DNA of 64,000 nt from Salinibacterium amurskyense (GCF_002797685.1 NZ_PGFH01000002.1:62001-126000); one strand, 5' to 3'. Counted from the first letter of the stretch, positions 1 through 8,346 are shown. Made by a program: numbers and translations. Notes: generated by a model from the letters alone, not told the origin.

Positions 1-1031
1 GAGCCGCGATTTTGCCGCACCCGACCTCCCCCTCTGGCCTACCCGAGACCGTGCCCGCGAACGTTGCGGTCATTGTGGAAACGAGCGGATCGACCGGCCG
101 CCCCAAGCGCGTGATGCTCAGTGCTGCGGCGTTGAAGGCGAGTGCTGCGGCATCCGACGAACTTCTGGGTGGGCCTGGCCAGTGGCTGCTGGCCGTTCCG
201 GCGCACTACATCGCGGGCATCAACGTGATGGCGCGCTCGTACTTTGCCGGCACCGAACCCGCACTCATGCCTCCGAAGGGGTTCACGGCGGAGACCTTCG
301 TGGCTGCTGCGGCCGAACTCACTGCCGAGCGTCGCTTTGTCTCGCTCGTGCCCGTACAACTCTCGCGACTGCTCGAGTCGGATGAAGCTGTCGCGGCCCT
401 CTCTCGTTTCACTCGGATTTTGGTCGGCGGCCAGTCGACACCGATCGCTCTGCTGGCGGCGGCTCGCGCTCGCGGCCTCGCCGTCTCGACGACGTATGGG
501 TCAAGCGAGACCAGCGGTGGTGCTGTCTGGGACGGTAAACCGCTGCCCGGTGTGGGCCTACGACTCGTGGATGACCGCATCGAACTTTCGGGGCCGATGC
601 TCGCTGAGGGCTACCTCGACGATCCGCGCCGCAGCGCCTTCTCGTTCCGCCTGCACGAGGGCGTGCGCTGGTACCGCACCGACGATGTCGGGGAGGTCGT
701 GGACGGCGTGCTGAGGGTTCGCGGCCGCGCCGACGACATGATCATTTCGGGCGGGGTGAAGGTTTCCCTCGCCGAGGTGGAGACCGCTGTTCGGGCGCTT
801 CCCGGGCAGAGTGCCGCGGTAGTGGTGGCGGCTCCGCATCCAGAGTGGGGCGAAGCTCCCGTCGTCATCACGACGACAGCCATCGAGCTGGATGTGCTGC
901 GCCAGTCGGTCGCTGCCCAGCTGTCTTCGACGGCAGCGGCTCCCGCTCGCGTCATCCTGATCGATGAGATTCCTATGCTTTCGACGGGAAAACCCGACAA
1001 ACTCGCCTTAGCGTCAGTCGTGCTTAAGTAG
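1..1031 (+). CDS. menE: o-Succinylbenzoate-CoA ligase, 5' end outside window
   Basis: This enzyme adenylates o-succinylbenzoate and joins it to CoA in cytoplasmic menaquinone synthesis. The frame is open from base 3, and the first visible possible start (TTG at 12) has no ribosome binding site, so the N-terminus probably lies upstream. Visible motifs are the AMP-binding loop VETSGSTGRPK, the YGSSETSGG adenine-site motif, the YRTDDVGEV hinge region with GRADDMIISGG, and a C-terminal STGKPDK carrying the catalytic lysine. These are the acyl-adenylate-forming family motifs in the right order. It is followed at once by menA, and its TAG stop is part of the predicted menA promoter. The menB and menC genes are not in the window and may lie just upstream. 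The family is certain; the menE role rests on the neighbours. Confidence 0.92.
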   Translation, partial: AAILPHPTSPSGLPETVPANVAVIVETSGSTGRPKRVMLSAAALKASAAASDELLGGPGQWLLAVPAHYIAGINVMARSYFAGTEPALMPPKGFTAETFVAAAAELTAERRFVSLVPVQLSRLLESDEAVAALSRFTRILVGGQSTPIALLAAARARGLAVSTTYGSSETSGGAVWDGKPLPGVGLRLVDDRIELSGPMLAEGYLDDPRRSAFSFRLHEGVRWYRTDDVGEVVDGVLRVRGRADDMIISGGVKVSLAEVETAVRALPGQSAAVVVAAPHPEWGEAPVVITTTAIELDVLRQSVAAQLSSTAAAPARVILIDEIPMLSTGKPDKLALASVVLK

Positions 1032-1034
1032 AAT
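1029..1034 (+). promoter_or_regulatory. -10 box of leaderless menA promoter
   Basis: TAGAAT is followed by six bases and then the menA GTG. There is no ribosome binding site between them. The first three bases are the stop codon of menE. This is the same geometry seen at many other starts in the window. Confidence 0.6.
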
Positions 1035-1040
1035 CCCTCC

Positions 1041-2093
1041 GTGGCCTCTCCCAAACAGCAACGCATCGATCCGAAGACCGTCTCGCCGAAGGCGGGCTCG
1101 AAGTCGAGTTCGGCGGCGGGCAAGAACGCCAACAAGAATGCCGGCGCCGGAAAGAACAAGAGTGGCCGCCCCGGTGGGCGCCCGCCGAAAGCACCCAAGA
1201 TTGCCAAGGCAACGGCACGCGACTGGATCAGCGGCGCTCGCATCCAGACGCTTCCCCTCGCTTTTGCTCCCGTAGCGCTCGGCACCGCTGCCGCCTATGT
1301 GCTGCCGCATGAAGAAGACGGTGCTGGTTGGCACTGGCTGCGCGCCCTGCTCTGCCTCGTGGTCGCGGTCTCGCTGCAGATCGGTGTGAACTTCGCCAAC
1401 GACTACTCCGACGGAGTGCGGGGAACGGATGATCACCGCGTTGGTCCTCGTCGGCTCACCGCCTCGGGTGCCGCTCGCCCGCGCACCGTCATCACGGTCG
1501 CGTTCGTCTGGTTCGGCATTGCCGCTGTTGCAGGGCTCATCATTGTCGTGCGCAGCGAGCACTGGTGGCTACTTGCGGTGGGAGCGGCCGCGATCGTCGC
1601 CGCCTACTTCTACACCGGCGGCAAGCGCCCGTACGGTTATCTCGGCCTCGGCGAGATCTTTGTCTTCATCTTCTTCGGCCTCGTTGCCACGGCGGGAACC
1701 ACCTACGTGCTCGCGGATACCGTGAACCTAGAGTCGTGGCTGGCCGCCGTCGCCGTGGGGCTGTTCGCGGTCGCGACGCTCATGGTCAACAACATCCGGG
1801 ATATCGCTCAAGACAAGATCGCGGGCAAGCGCACGCTGGCTGTTCGAATGGGCAATCTGCCGTCGCGAATCTTCTACGTCGTCGCGATGCTCGTACCGTT
1901 CGGCATTCTGGGCGTCTACACCCTGCTCTACTTCAACGCCTACCTCGTGTACTTCGTGCTGCTGGCAGCACTCCCGGCCTGCGTGATCGTGCTCACCGGC
2001 AAGACACCGGCCGAACTGATCTTGGCGCTAAAGCTGACGGGGCTCACTGCTCTGCTGTTCGGCATCGGTCTCGCTCTGGCTATCGCCTTCTAG
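1041..2093 (+). CDS. menA: 1,4-Dihydroxy-2-naphthoate polyprenyltransferase
   Basis: MenA attaches the polyprenyl tail to dihydroxynaphthoate in the membrane, giving demethylmenaquinone. The 350-residue protein has a Lys/Ala/Gly-rich cytoplasmic tail of about 55 residues, then DWISGARIQTLPLAFAPV, the UbiA-family motif NFANDYSDGVRGTD near residues 118-131 (Asp-rich Mg-diphosphate site), a second Asp site at NNIRDIAQDKIAGKRTLAVR, and about eight hydrophobic segments. The GTG start is supported by a promoter box exactly six bases upstream, so the basic tail appears genuine. The 3' end overlaps the convergent gene at 2028-2384 by 66 bases. The assignment is firm given menE, menD, menF and menG nearby. 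Confidence 0.95.
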   Translation: MASPKQQRIDPKTVSPKAGSKSSSAAGKNANKNAGAGKNKSGRPGGRPPKAPKIAKATARDWISGARIQTLPLAFAPVALGTAAAYVLPHEEDGAGWHWLRALLCLVVAVSLQIGVNFANDYSDGVRGTDDHRVGPRRLTASGAARPRTVITVAFVWFGIAAVAGLIIVVRSEHWWLLAVGAAAIVAAYFYTGGKRPYGYLGLGEIFVFIFFGLVATAGTTYVLADTVNLESWLAAVAVGLFAVATLMVNNIRDIAQDKIAGKRTLAVRMGNLPSRIFYVVAMLVPFGILGVYTLLYFNAYLVYFVLLAALPACVIVLTGKTPAELILALKLTGLTALLFGIGLALAIAF

Positions 2094-2384
2094 CGAAGAC
2101 TCGCGAGCGTTGTCGTCAGCAACAGGCTCGGCGGCAGAGTCGAAGTCGGCCTCGGCATCTTCGGCATCACGATCGGGATCGTGGCTCGGGCCTTCGCGAC
2201 GAGCGGCAAAATCGAGAGCAACAGCATCCCGAAGCTTGCCAAAAAAGACATAGGAAACGGCGAACCCGAGCACTGTCGCAATGACGGCGGCGAGCCATGG
2301 CTCAGTGTCCGCAATCATGAGAAGAGTGAACGCAGCAGCGAACACTCCGAGGCGGAGCAGCGTGTAGGCAATCCAAGGTTTCAC
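2028..2384 (-). CDS. Small membrane protein, DUF4229-like
   Basis: This 118-residue protein begins MKPWIAYTLLRLGVF and has two hydrophobic segments (about residues 5-25 and 30-48), then FFGKLRDAVALDFAARR and a long acidic, Ser/Glu-rich tail. That build matches the actinobacterial DUF4229 family, often found next to menaquinone genes; the function is unknown. Its GTG start has a TAGACT box six bases upstream (2391-2396), so the mRNA is probably leaderless. It converges on menA with a 66-base coding overlap, which may give antisense interference. The acidic tail is encoded within the overlapped region. Confidence 0.8.
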   Translation of the reverse strand: MKPWIAYTLLRLGVFAAAFTLLMIADTEPWLAAVIATVLGFAVSYVFFGKLRDAVALDFAARREGPSHDPDRDAEDAEADFDSAAEPVADDNARESSLEGDSQSETDAEQQSSEPRQL

Positions 2385-2390
2385 GGCATC

Positions 2391-2432
2391 AGTCTAGGCT
2401 CGCATCCCGCGCGCAGCCTGCGAGCGTAGAAT
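2391..2432. promoter_or_regulatory. Divergent leaderless promoter pair
   Basis: On the minus strand TAGACT (2391-2396) lies six bases from the GTG at 2384. On the plus strand TAGAAT (2427-2432) lies six bases from the ATG at 2439. Neither gene has a ribosome binding site. The two boxes sit about 30 bases apart, so the polymerase footprints must overlap and initiation may be mutually exclusive. Confidence 0.55.
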
Positions 2433-2438
2433 GGTGGC

Positions 2439-2771
2439 ATGACTCGTCTATTGGTCGTTCTCGCCTTCGCACTCGTTGCGGTCGACGTGTTCTCCATTGT
2501 GGATGTGGCTCTGACTGATCGCAGCCGCGTGCGCGCATTGCCCAAGGCGCTCTGGATTATCGTGATCCTGCTCTTGCCCGTCATTGGCGTAGTGCTCTGG
2601 TTCATGCTCGGTAAGGCACGTAGTTCTAGCTCTGGTCGTCCGCGCACCGTTGCGCCTGACGATGACCCCGATTTCTTGCGCAACATGCGCGCCAAAGAAG
2701 AACAGGATGAGCGCATTCGCCGCCTCGAACAGGAACTAGCAGATCTCGACGATGACGATAAGACCAACTAA
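2439..2771 (+). CDS. PLDc_N-domain small membrane protein
   Basis: This 110-residue protein has a first hydrophobic segment (residues about 2-22), then PKALWIIVILLLPVIGVVLWFML followed by GKARSS. That is the phospholipase-D nuclease N-terminal (PLDc_N) pattern of two membrane helices ending in G-(R/K). No catalytic HKD motif follows, so it is a stand-alone membrane module with a charged coiled tail rich in Glu, Arg and Asp. Its last 20 bases overlap the start of menD, so the two are likely co-transcribed and translationally coupled. The start is predicted to be leaderless. Molecular function is unknown. Confidence 0.8.
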   Translation: MTRLLVVLAFALVAVDVFSIVDVALTDRSRVRALPKALWIIVILLLPVIGVVLWFMLGKARSSSSGRPRTVAPDDDPDFLRNMRAKEEQDERIRRLEQELADLDDDDKTN

Positions 2772-4470
2772 CTCTCCGGCCACCAATTTCTCGGTAGCCC
2801 TTCTCGAAGAGTTCGTTCGTCTCGGCGTTCGAGACATTGTGCTGAGCCCCGGCTCGCGCTCGCAGGCTATTGCGCTTGCCGCTGCCGAGTTCGAAAAGCA
2901 CGGCTTGTTGCGACTGCGCGTGCGCATCGACGAGCGTGTGGGAGCCTTCCTTGCTCTCGGTCTCGCGGTCGAAACGCAATCGCCGGTCTTGGTCGTCACG
3001 ACCTCCGGCACCGCGGTAGCCAACCTGCATCCGGCGGTGCTCGAAGCGCATCACTCTGCTGTTCCGCTCATCATCATTAGCGCCGACCGACCGGATTCCC
3101 TGCGCGGCATTGGCTCGAACCAGACCACTCAGCAGCCGGGAATTTTCGGCACCGCTGTTCACCAGACGTGGGATGTCGAGGCGCCGACCGGTGCTGCCGG
3201 CGAGATGGATGCCGCGGCCCAACTCGCGCGCGACGCAGTCGCCGCGGTCAACGGCCCCGTTCATCTCAACCTGTCTTTCGACGAGCCGCTGTCTGCGCCG
3301 TTCGTCTGGCATCCCACCGAGAACGAGGTGGCCCCCGAACCGGCGGCTCACCGCGAGCCCGTGTTCCCCGATCTTTTTAGTGACCTCGACCCCGTGGTGG
3401 AAAACACCACGCACCAGTCGCCTGGCGCTCCCACGACGCTCGCGCTGAGCCCGTCGCCGGCAACCGTGGTGGTGGCCGGAACCGGCGCTGGCCCGCGGGC
3501 TGAGCAGGTTGCTCGCGAGCTGGGTGCACCGCTCATCGCTGAGGTTTCGAGCGGCGCCCACTTTGGCCCCAACCTCGTCGTGGCGTACCGCGAGCTGTTG
3601 AACACGGCCAACTTCGGCGATCGCGTCGCACGCGTAATCGTGTTCGGGCATCCGACTCTGAGCCGCGAAATTCCGGCGCTCATTCAGCGTCGCGGCGTCG
3701 AGACTGTCGTCGTGCGGCATCCCTCGGCAGACGACTACAACCCCGGCCGCTGCGTGCGACTCTTTGTCGATGAGGTTTCTGTTTCGGGCGAAGCTGCCGA
3801 CCGCGCCTGGCTGGGGCGCTGGGTAACGACGAGCCGCCAGTTGCTCGAAACCGAGAGCATTGCCCCCGATATTGATGCGGATGCTGGAACCCACGCCAAG
3901 TCTGAACTCGCGATTGTGCGCACTCCCGTCGACCGACGGATGCTCGCGGAAGCCGTGTGGCGTGCAACGTGGCCGCACGACCGCCTCGTTCTCGGTGCCT
4001 CACGCCTGATTCGCGAAGTGGACCGCGTTGTTCCCGGCAAGAAGATTTCCGTGCACGCTAACCGCGGGCTCGCCGGCATCGACGGCACCATTTCGACGGG
4101 CCTCGGTATTGCGCTCGCAAGCCAAGCCGAAAAGGGAAACGAGGGAGTCACTCGCGTGCTCCTCGGCGACCTCGCCATCTTCCACGATGTGGGCGCTCTC
4201 ATGTTCGGCGCAGGAGAACCTCGCCCGCGCATCCAAGTGATCGTCGGCAACGACGGTGGCGGCACCATCTTCGATGTTCTCGAGGTCGCGAGCCAGGCAG
4301 GCGAGAGCTTTGACCGCGTTCTGCTCACCCAGCAGAATGCGTCAATCGAAGCCCTCGCGGCGGCTTACGGCTGGCGCTACGTTTTCGCGGCGACCCGCGG
4401 CGAACTCGATCAGGCGCTGTCGGCTCACCCCGAGCCAACGATCATTGAGGTTCCGCTCGCCCGGCAGTGA
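2752..4470 (+). CDS. menD: SEPHCHC synthase
   Basis: MenD is a thiamine-diphosphate enzyme that condenses 2-oxoglutarate with isochorismate to give 2-succinyl-5-enolpyruvyl-6-hydroxy-3-cyclohexene-1-carboxylate, the first committed menaquinone step. The 572-residue length is usual. The N-terminal pyrimidine-binding domain shows VLSPGSRSQAIALAA and the conserved RIDERVGAFLALGLA, which carries the catalytic Glu. The C-terminal diphosphate domain shows VHANRGLAGIDGTIST and LLGDLAIFHDVGAL, followed by GNDGGGTIF. The ATG overlaps the preceding small gene by 20 bases. Its partner menF lies 1.7 kb away on the other strand. Confidence 0.96.
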   Translation: MTIRPTNSPATNFSVALLEEFVRLGVRDIVLSPGSRSQAIALAAAEFEKHGLLRLRVRIDERVGAFLALGLAVETQSPVLVVTTSGTAVANLHPAVLEAHHSAVPLIIISADRPDSLRGIGSNQTTQQPGIFGTAVHQTWDVEAPTGAAGEMDAAAQLARDAVAAVNGPVHLNLSFDEPLSAPFVWHPTENEVAPEPAAHREPVFPDLFSDLDPVVENTTHQSPGAPTTLALSPSPATVVVAGTGAGPRAEQVARELGAPLIAEVSSGAHFGPNLVVAYRELLNTANFGDRVARVIVFGHPTLSREIPALIQRRGVETVVVRHPSADDYNPGRCVRLFVDEVSVSGEAADRAWLGRWVTTSRQLLETESIAPDIDADAGTHAKSELAIVRTPVDRRMLAEAVWRATWPHDRLVLGASRLIREVDRVVPGKKISVHANRGLAGIDGTISTGLGIALASQAEKGNEGVTRVLLGDLAIFHDVGALMFGAGEPRPRIQVIVGNDGGGTIFDVLEVASQAGESFDRVLLTQQNASIEALAAAYGWRYVFAATRGELDQALSAHPEPTIIEVPLARQ

Positions 4471-4503
4471 CCCCGGCAACGGGTCGGACTGAATGCCTGC
4501 GAG

Positions 4504-4509
4504 TAGCCT
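4504..4509 (+). promoter_or_regulatory. -10 box of leaderless PPK2 promoter
   Basis: TAGCCT is followed by six bases and the ATG at 4516, with no Shine-Dalgarno sequence. The box lies in the 45-base gap after menD. Confidence 0.6.
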
Positions 4510-4515
4510 TGAGCT

Positions 4516-5340
4516 ATGAGCACACTCACGCCAGTCACCGCCGACTTCGAGCTTGCAGGCATCGACCCGTCATCCACTCCCGAGTTCGATGGCGACAAGA
4601 AAGATGCCGAAAAGGCTTTAGCCAAGAACGGCGAGAAACTCGCCGCCCTTCAGGAGCGACTCTTCGCCGAGAGCAAGTTCGGTGGCGAACGCCGGGTTTT
4701 GCTCGTGCTGCAAGCCATGGATACTGCGGGTAAGGGCGGCATCCTTCGTCACGTTATCGGAGGAGTCGACCCGCAGGGCGTGCAGATTCACGCGTTCAAG
4801 GCGCCCACGGATGAAGAGAAGTCGCACGACTTTCTCTGGCGCATTCGCAAGGAACTGCCCGAGGCAGGGTTTATCGGTGTCTTCGACCGTTCGCACTACG
4901 AAGATGTTCTGATTCACCGAGTGCGGGGCTTCTCCATGCCCGAGACCGTCGAAGAGCGCTACGGCATCATCCAGAAGTTCGAAGAAGAGCTCGTGGCCAA
5001 CGGAACGGTCATCATCAAGGTGATGCTGCACATCAGTGCCGACGAGCAGAAAGAGCGGCTCCAAGAGCGACTCGATCGCCCCGAGAAGCACTGGAAGTAC
5101 AACCCGGGTGACGTGGATGAGCGCCTGCTCTGGGCGGAATACCAAGAGGCGTACGAGATCGCTCTGCGCCGCACGACAACCGAAAGCGCGCCGTGGTACG
5201 TGATTCCGGCCAACCACAAGTGGTACGCCCGCTGGGCGGTTCAGCAGCTTCTCCTCGATGCTCTCGAGCGCATCGACCCGCAGTGGCCGAGTGCCGACTA
5301 TGACGTGGAGGCCGAGAAAGTGCGTCTCGCCGACAGCTAG
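4516..5340 (+). CDS. PPK2-family polyphosphate:nucleotide phosphotransferase
   Basis: PPK2 enzymes move phosphate between polyphosphate and nucleotides in the cytoplasm. The 274 residues include the Walker A-like loop LLVLQAMDTAGKGG (residues about 61-74), the Walker B/lid region GVFDRSHYEDVLIHRVRG, and the lid arginines in HISADEQKERLQERLDRPEKHWKYNPGD, read as two adjoining stretches. The single-domain length and the DTAGKGG loop fit the subgroup annotated as polyphosphate-nucleotide phosphotransferase; AMP or ADP as acceptor cannot be decided here. It is probably transcribed alone from a leaderless promoter. A long inverted repeat follows at 5417-5442. Confidence 0.93.
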   Translation: MSTLTPVTADFELAGIDPSSTPEFDGDKKDAEKALAKNGEKLAALQERLFAESKFGGERRVLLVLQAMDTAGKGGILRHVIGGVDPQGVQIHAFKAPTDEEKSHDFLWRIRKELPEAGFIGVFDRSHYEDVLIHRVRGFSMPETVEERYGIIQKFEEELVANGTVIIKVMLHISADEQKERLQERLDRPEKHWKYNPGDVDERLLWAEYQEAYEIALRRTTTESAPWYVIPANHKWYARWAVQQLLLDALERIDPQWPSADYDVEAEKVRLADS

Positions 5341-5416
5341 GTGCGGCGCGATGCGCTGCGGTGCGTCGCGGCGACCCTCGATGAACAGCGGGTGAATCTC
5401 GTTATCGAACAACGTG

Positions 5417-5442
5417 AAAGCATAGACAACCATCTATGCTTT
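5417..5442. repeat. Inverted repeat upstream of arsC-like gene
   Basis: AAAGCATAGA and TCTATGCTTT are perfect 10-base arms around a six-base centre (CAACCA). The repeat is AT-rich in GC-rich DNA and ends 25 bases before the ATG at 5468. The inner CATAGA-N6-TCTATG resembles half-sites bound by ArsR/SmtB-type repressors, which would suit an arsenate reductase. It could instead be a terminator of the PPK2 gene, but no clear T-run follows. No arsR gene is in the window. Confidence 0.5.
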
Positions 5443-5467
5443 TAATGTTCGAGCGAAACGAGGAACC

Positions 5468-6112
5468 ATGCGTCCAGCATTCGAGGGCCAACTGCCCCTC
5501 AATGATCCCGACAACGTGCTTCGCCGCAGTGCGGAGCGACTAGCAGCTCAGTACGCCGGGTTGGTGAGCGAAGAGACCATCGAGCGCACCCTCTTCGAGT
5601 CGTACGCCTCGCTCGCGCGCACGGCGAAGGTCTCCACTCATCTCCCGAGCTTGGCCTACCGCTTTGCTCACGATCGGCTCGCCGCTCTCGCGCAGGCCAA
5701 GGGGGTCATTCCGAAGCCGGTTCCGGAAGTGCTCTTCGTGTGCGTACAGAACTCGGGGCGCTCGCAGATGGCCGCAGCCTGGTTGCGTGAACTCGGCAAG
5801 GATCGAGTGCATGTGCGCTCGGCAGGGTCTGAGCCCGGAGGGGCGATTCTCGCGAGCGTCGTCGAAGCTATGGCCGAGGTCGACCTCGACCTCGGGGAGG
5901 ACTTTCCGAAGCCCCTCACCGACGACGTCGTGCGTGCTGCCGACGTAGTCATCACCATGGGGTGTGGCGACGCGTGCCCGATCTATCCCGGCAAGCGTTA
6001 TCTCGATTGGCGACTCACCGATCCGGCCGAGTTGGATGCTGGCGGCGTTCGTCGCGTGCGTGATGAGATCCGCGCCCACGTGGAGGAGCTGCTGCGGGAG
6101 ATCGCCCCGTAA
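5468..6112 (+). CDS. ArsC-like low-molecular-weight phosphatase (mycothiol type)
   Basis: This 214-residue protein has an N-terminal helical domain (residues about 15-78) and a C-terminal low-molecular-weight phosphatase domain. The active-site loop FVCVQNSGRSQMA carries the C-X5-R signature (Cys92, Arg98). Further on, TMGCGDACPIYPGKRYLDWRLTDP supplies extra cysteines and the catalytic Asp region (two adjoining stretches). The two-domain layout matches actinobacterial arsenate reductases that use mycothiol/mycoredoxin. A clear ribosome binding site (GAGGAA) precedes the ATG. The upstream palindrome could be a metal-repressor site. Arsenate reduction is likely but a protein-phosphatase role cannot be excluded. 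Confidence 0.85.
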   Translation: MRPAFEGQLPLNDPDNVLRRSAERLAAQYAGLVSEETIERTLFESYASLARTAKVSTHLPSLAYRFAHDRLAALAQAKGVIPKPVPEVLFVCVQNSGRSQMAAAWLRELGKDRVHVRSAGSEPGGAILASVVEAMAEVDLDLGEDFPKPLTDDVVRAADVVITMGCGDACPIYPGKRYLDWRLTDPAELDAGGVRRVRDEIRAHVEELLREIAP

Positions 6113-6136
6113 CCCCACACGCTGGTTTCTGCTGCT

Positions 6137-7390
6137 CTAGCCGAACGCTTCCACGATGGGGCGGAACTTGAGTTCCGTCTCGGCGAGCTCCTTCTTGGCG
6201 TCGGAGCCGGCGACTATCCCGGCGCCGGCATACGCGGTAATGCGCGCGCCGCTGACTTGGGCACAGCGCAACGCAACGGCCCACTCGCCGTTGCCGTTGG
6301 CATCCACCCAGCCGACCGGGCCGGCGTAGCGGCCACGGTCGAAGCCTTCGAGCTCGTCGATCAGCCGGATGGCGTCAGGCGTTGGCGTGCCAGCGACGGC
6401 AGCCGTGGGGTGCAAGATTCCAATGAGGTCGAGCCCGCTGGAGCGCTGACTGAGTTGTCCCTCAATGTCAGTCGCGAGGTGCCACAGGTTGGGCAATTGC
6501 AAGGCAAAGGGTTCGGATGCCGCGTGCAGTTCGCTGCTGAGTGGGGCGAGGGCATCCATCACGCTGGCCAGCGCGAGCGCATGTTCCTTCTGATCTTTGG
6601 GTGAGCTCATGAGGGTTCCGGCGGCTCGCCCGTCGGAGATGCGGTCGTCGCCGCGCGCGGCACTGCCGGCGAGCACGCGGGCGCTGACGGCCCCGTTCTG
6701 CACGCGCACGAGAGTTTCGGGGCTTGAGCCGATGAGGCCATCGACGGCGAAAGTGAAGGTGTCGGGATAGCGATTAGCGAGCGACGTGATGGGCAAGCGC
6801 AGGTCGGCGTCGGCGGGCAGTTCGGCGCTTTGGTCGCGAGCGATCACGATTTTGGCGGCGGAGCCCCGAGAGATTTCGCGCAGCGCAGCTTTCACCGTCT
6901 TGGTGAAGTTCTTGGTGCTCATCTCGCCCGGCACAAAGTCAACGTGCACGAGATCGCCGGCGGGTTCGTGAGGGCCAGCAGGGAGGCCATCGGACGCGCC
7001 GGGCAAACCGCTCGTCTCGCCGGTGGTGATCGTCGTGACCCATTGGATGCCGTCGCGGCTGCCTACAACGATGCGCGGCACGATGAGAACGCTGACGGAA
7101 TCGGAGGAATCCGCGAAAGCGAAGCTGCCGAGTGCGACGAGGCCGGTGCCCGGACGTTTGACGCTGTCGTGCACGATCGCGGTGCGCGCGAGCTCGCTCC
7201 ACGCGGCTGCTGCGGCGGTGAAGCGGTCGGCACCACGGAACTCGAGGCGCAGCAATTCACCGATGCCCACAAGACCTTCGCCGTCGCGCACGAAGGCGAT
7301 CGGGTGCTGGGGAGTGATCCAGTCGAGGAGGCGATCCACTGCTGCAGTTGGCCGAGTGACAATGCTGAGGATGTCGGGGGTGCTAGCCAT
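6137..7390 (-). CDS. menF: Isochorismate synthase
   Basis: MenF converts chorismate to isochorismate, the entry to menaquinone synthesis, and needs magnesium. The 417-residue length is usual. The chorismate-binding C-terminal half shows KIVIARDQSAELP (with the general-base Lys region), GLIGSSPETLVRV, RVLAGSAARG, DIEGQL, LHPTAAVAGTP and AYAGAGIVAGSDAKKELAETE. The last part holds the Glu pair that binds Mg. A ribosome binding site (GGAGA) lies before the ATG. It is divergent from menG. A salicylate-type isochorismate synthase is unlikely because every neighbour is a menaquinone gene. Confidence 0.94.
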   Translation of the reverse strand: MASTPDILSIVTRPTAAVDRLLDWITPQHPIAFVRDGEGLVGIGELLRLEFRGADRFTAAAAAWSELARTAIVHDSVKRPGTGLVALGSFAFADSSDSVSVLIVPRIVVGSRDGIQWVTTITTGETSGLPGASDGLPAGPHEPAGDLVHVDFVPGEMSTKNFTKTVKAALREISRGSAAKIVIARDQSAELPADADLRLPITSLANRYPDTFTFAVDGLIGSSPETLVRVQNGAVSARVLAGSAARGDDRISDGRAAGTLMSSPKDQKEHALALASVMDALAPLSSELHAASEPFALQLPNLWHLATDIEGQLSQRSSGLDLIGILHPTAAVAGTPTPDAIRLIDELEGFDRGRYAGPVGWVDANGNGEWAVALRCAQVSGARITAYAGAGIVAGSDAKKELAETELKFRPIVEAFG

Positions 7391-7506
7391 CGCTCTGTCT
7401 CCGATTCTGCCCGTGTACGGACCGCTCTATAGCCCCTTTGTGCCCCACAAGTATCAGAGTACCTGTCAGTTGCGGCCAAGAAAGTGAGCATCGGCTCTGA
7501 GCGCCC

Positions 7507-7512
7507 TAGACT
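7507..7512 (+). promoter_or_regulatory. -10 box of leaderless menG promoter
   Basis: TAGACT is followed by six bases (AAAGGG) and GTG at 7519. The geometry favours the GTG start over the in-frame ATG at 7534. Confidence 0.55.
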
Positions 7513-7518
7513 AAAGGG

Positions 7519-8319
7519 GTGGGTAAGGCTGACATGAACAAGCGACCGGAAGACGTAGCCGGAATGTTCGACGGTGTCGCAAAACATTACGACCGTACGA
7601 ACAACGTGCTCTCGGCCGGAAACGCACTGCTGTGGCGGGCCGCCACGGTGCGTGCTGTTGCGCCGGCAGCGGGGGAGCGCATCCTCGATATTGCGGCGGG
7701 AACGGGCACTAGTTCTGCTGCTCTTCACCGTAACGGTGCTCGCGTCGTCGGCCTCGACTTTTCCACAGGCATGGTCGAGCAGGCTCGCAAGCGCCACAAG
7801 AAGATCGAGTTCATCCAGGGCGACGCTCAGCAGCTGCCGTTCGGCGACAACGAGTTCGACGCGGTCACGATCAGCTTCGGTCTGCGCAACATCAACGACC
7901 CTCGTGCGGCGCTCTCCGAGATGTACCGCGTGCTCAAGCCCGGTGGCCGTTTGGTGATCACCGAATTCTCGAAGCCTCCCGTCGCGATTGTTCGCGCCGG
8001 GTACTTCACCTACCTCAATCGCGTGATGCCGATCATTGCTGATCGCTCAAGCTCCAACCCCGAGGCGTATACCTACCTCGCGGAATCGATTCGTGAGTGG
8101 CCTGATCAGGGCGAGCTCAGTCAGTGGATCCGGGCTGCCGGTTTCACCCGTGTTGCGTACCGCAACCTCACCGCCGGCATCGTGGCAATGCATCGTGGGC
8201 ACAAGCCCGTCGACGCCACCGTGCTTGCTTCGGTTGCCAAGCGCAAGGGAAATGCCACTCGTCCGATCAAGACGATCAAGCCGGCAAAAACCAACTCAGA
8301 CGTCAAACCGAAGCCGTAG
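7519..8319 (+). CDS. menG: Demethylmenaquinone methyltransferase
   Basis: MenG/UbiE transfers a methyl group from S-adenosylmethionine to demethylmenaquinone, the last step of menaquinone synthesis. The 266-residue protein shows MFDGVAKHYDRTN near the N-terminus, the SAM-binding motif ILDIAAGTGTSSAAL, GLDFSTGMVEQARKR, and the family signature SFGLRNINDPRAALSEMYRV followed by LKPGGRLVITEFSKP. A basic Lys-rich tail of about 40 residues follows. The GTG start fits the leaderless promoter; ATG at 7534 is the alternative. The polyprenyl synthase follows after 27 bases, so the two probably form an operon that supplies quinone and tail. Confidence 0.95.
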   Translation: MGKADMNKRPEDVAGMFDGVAKHYDRTNNVLSAGNALLWRAATVRAVAPAAGERILDIAAGTGTSSAALHRNGARVVGLDFSTGMVEQARKRHKKIEFIQGDAQQLPFGDNEFDAVTISFGLRNINDPRAALSEMYRVLKPGGRLVITEFSKPPVAIVRAGYFTYLNRVMPIIADRSSSNPEAYTYLAESIREWPDQGELSQWIRAAGFTRVAYRNLTAGIVAMHRGHKPVDATVLASVAKRKGNATRPIKTIKPAKTNSDVKPKP

Positions 8320-8346
8320 CGCTTCGCAAAAGAAACCGGTCGATTA

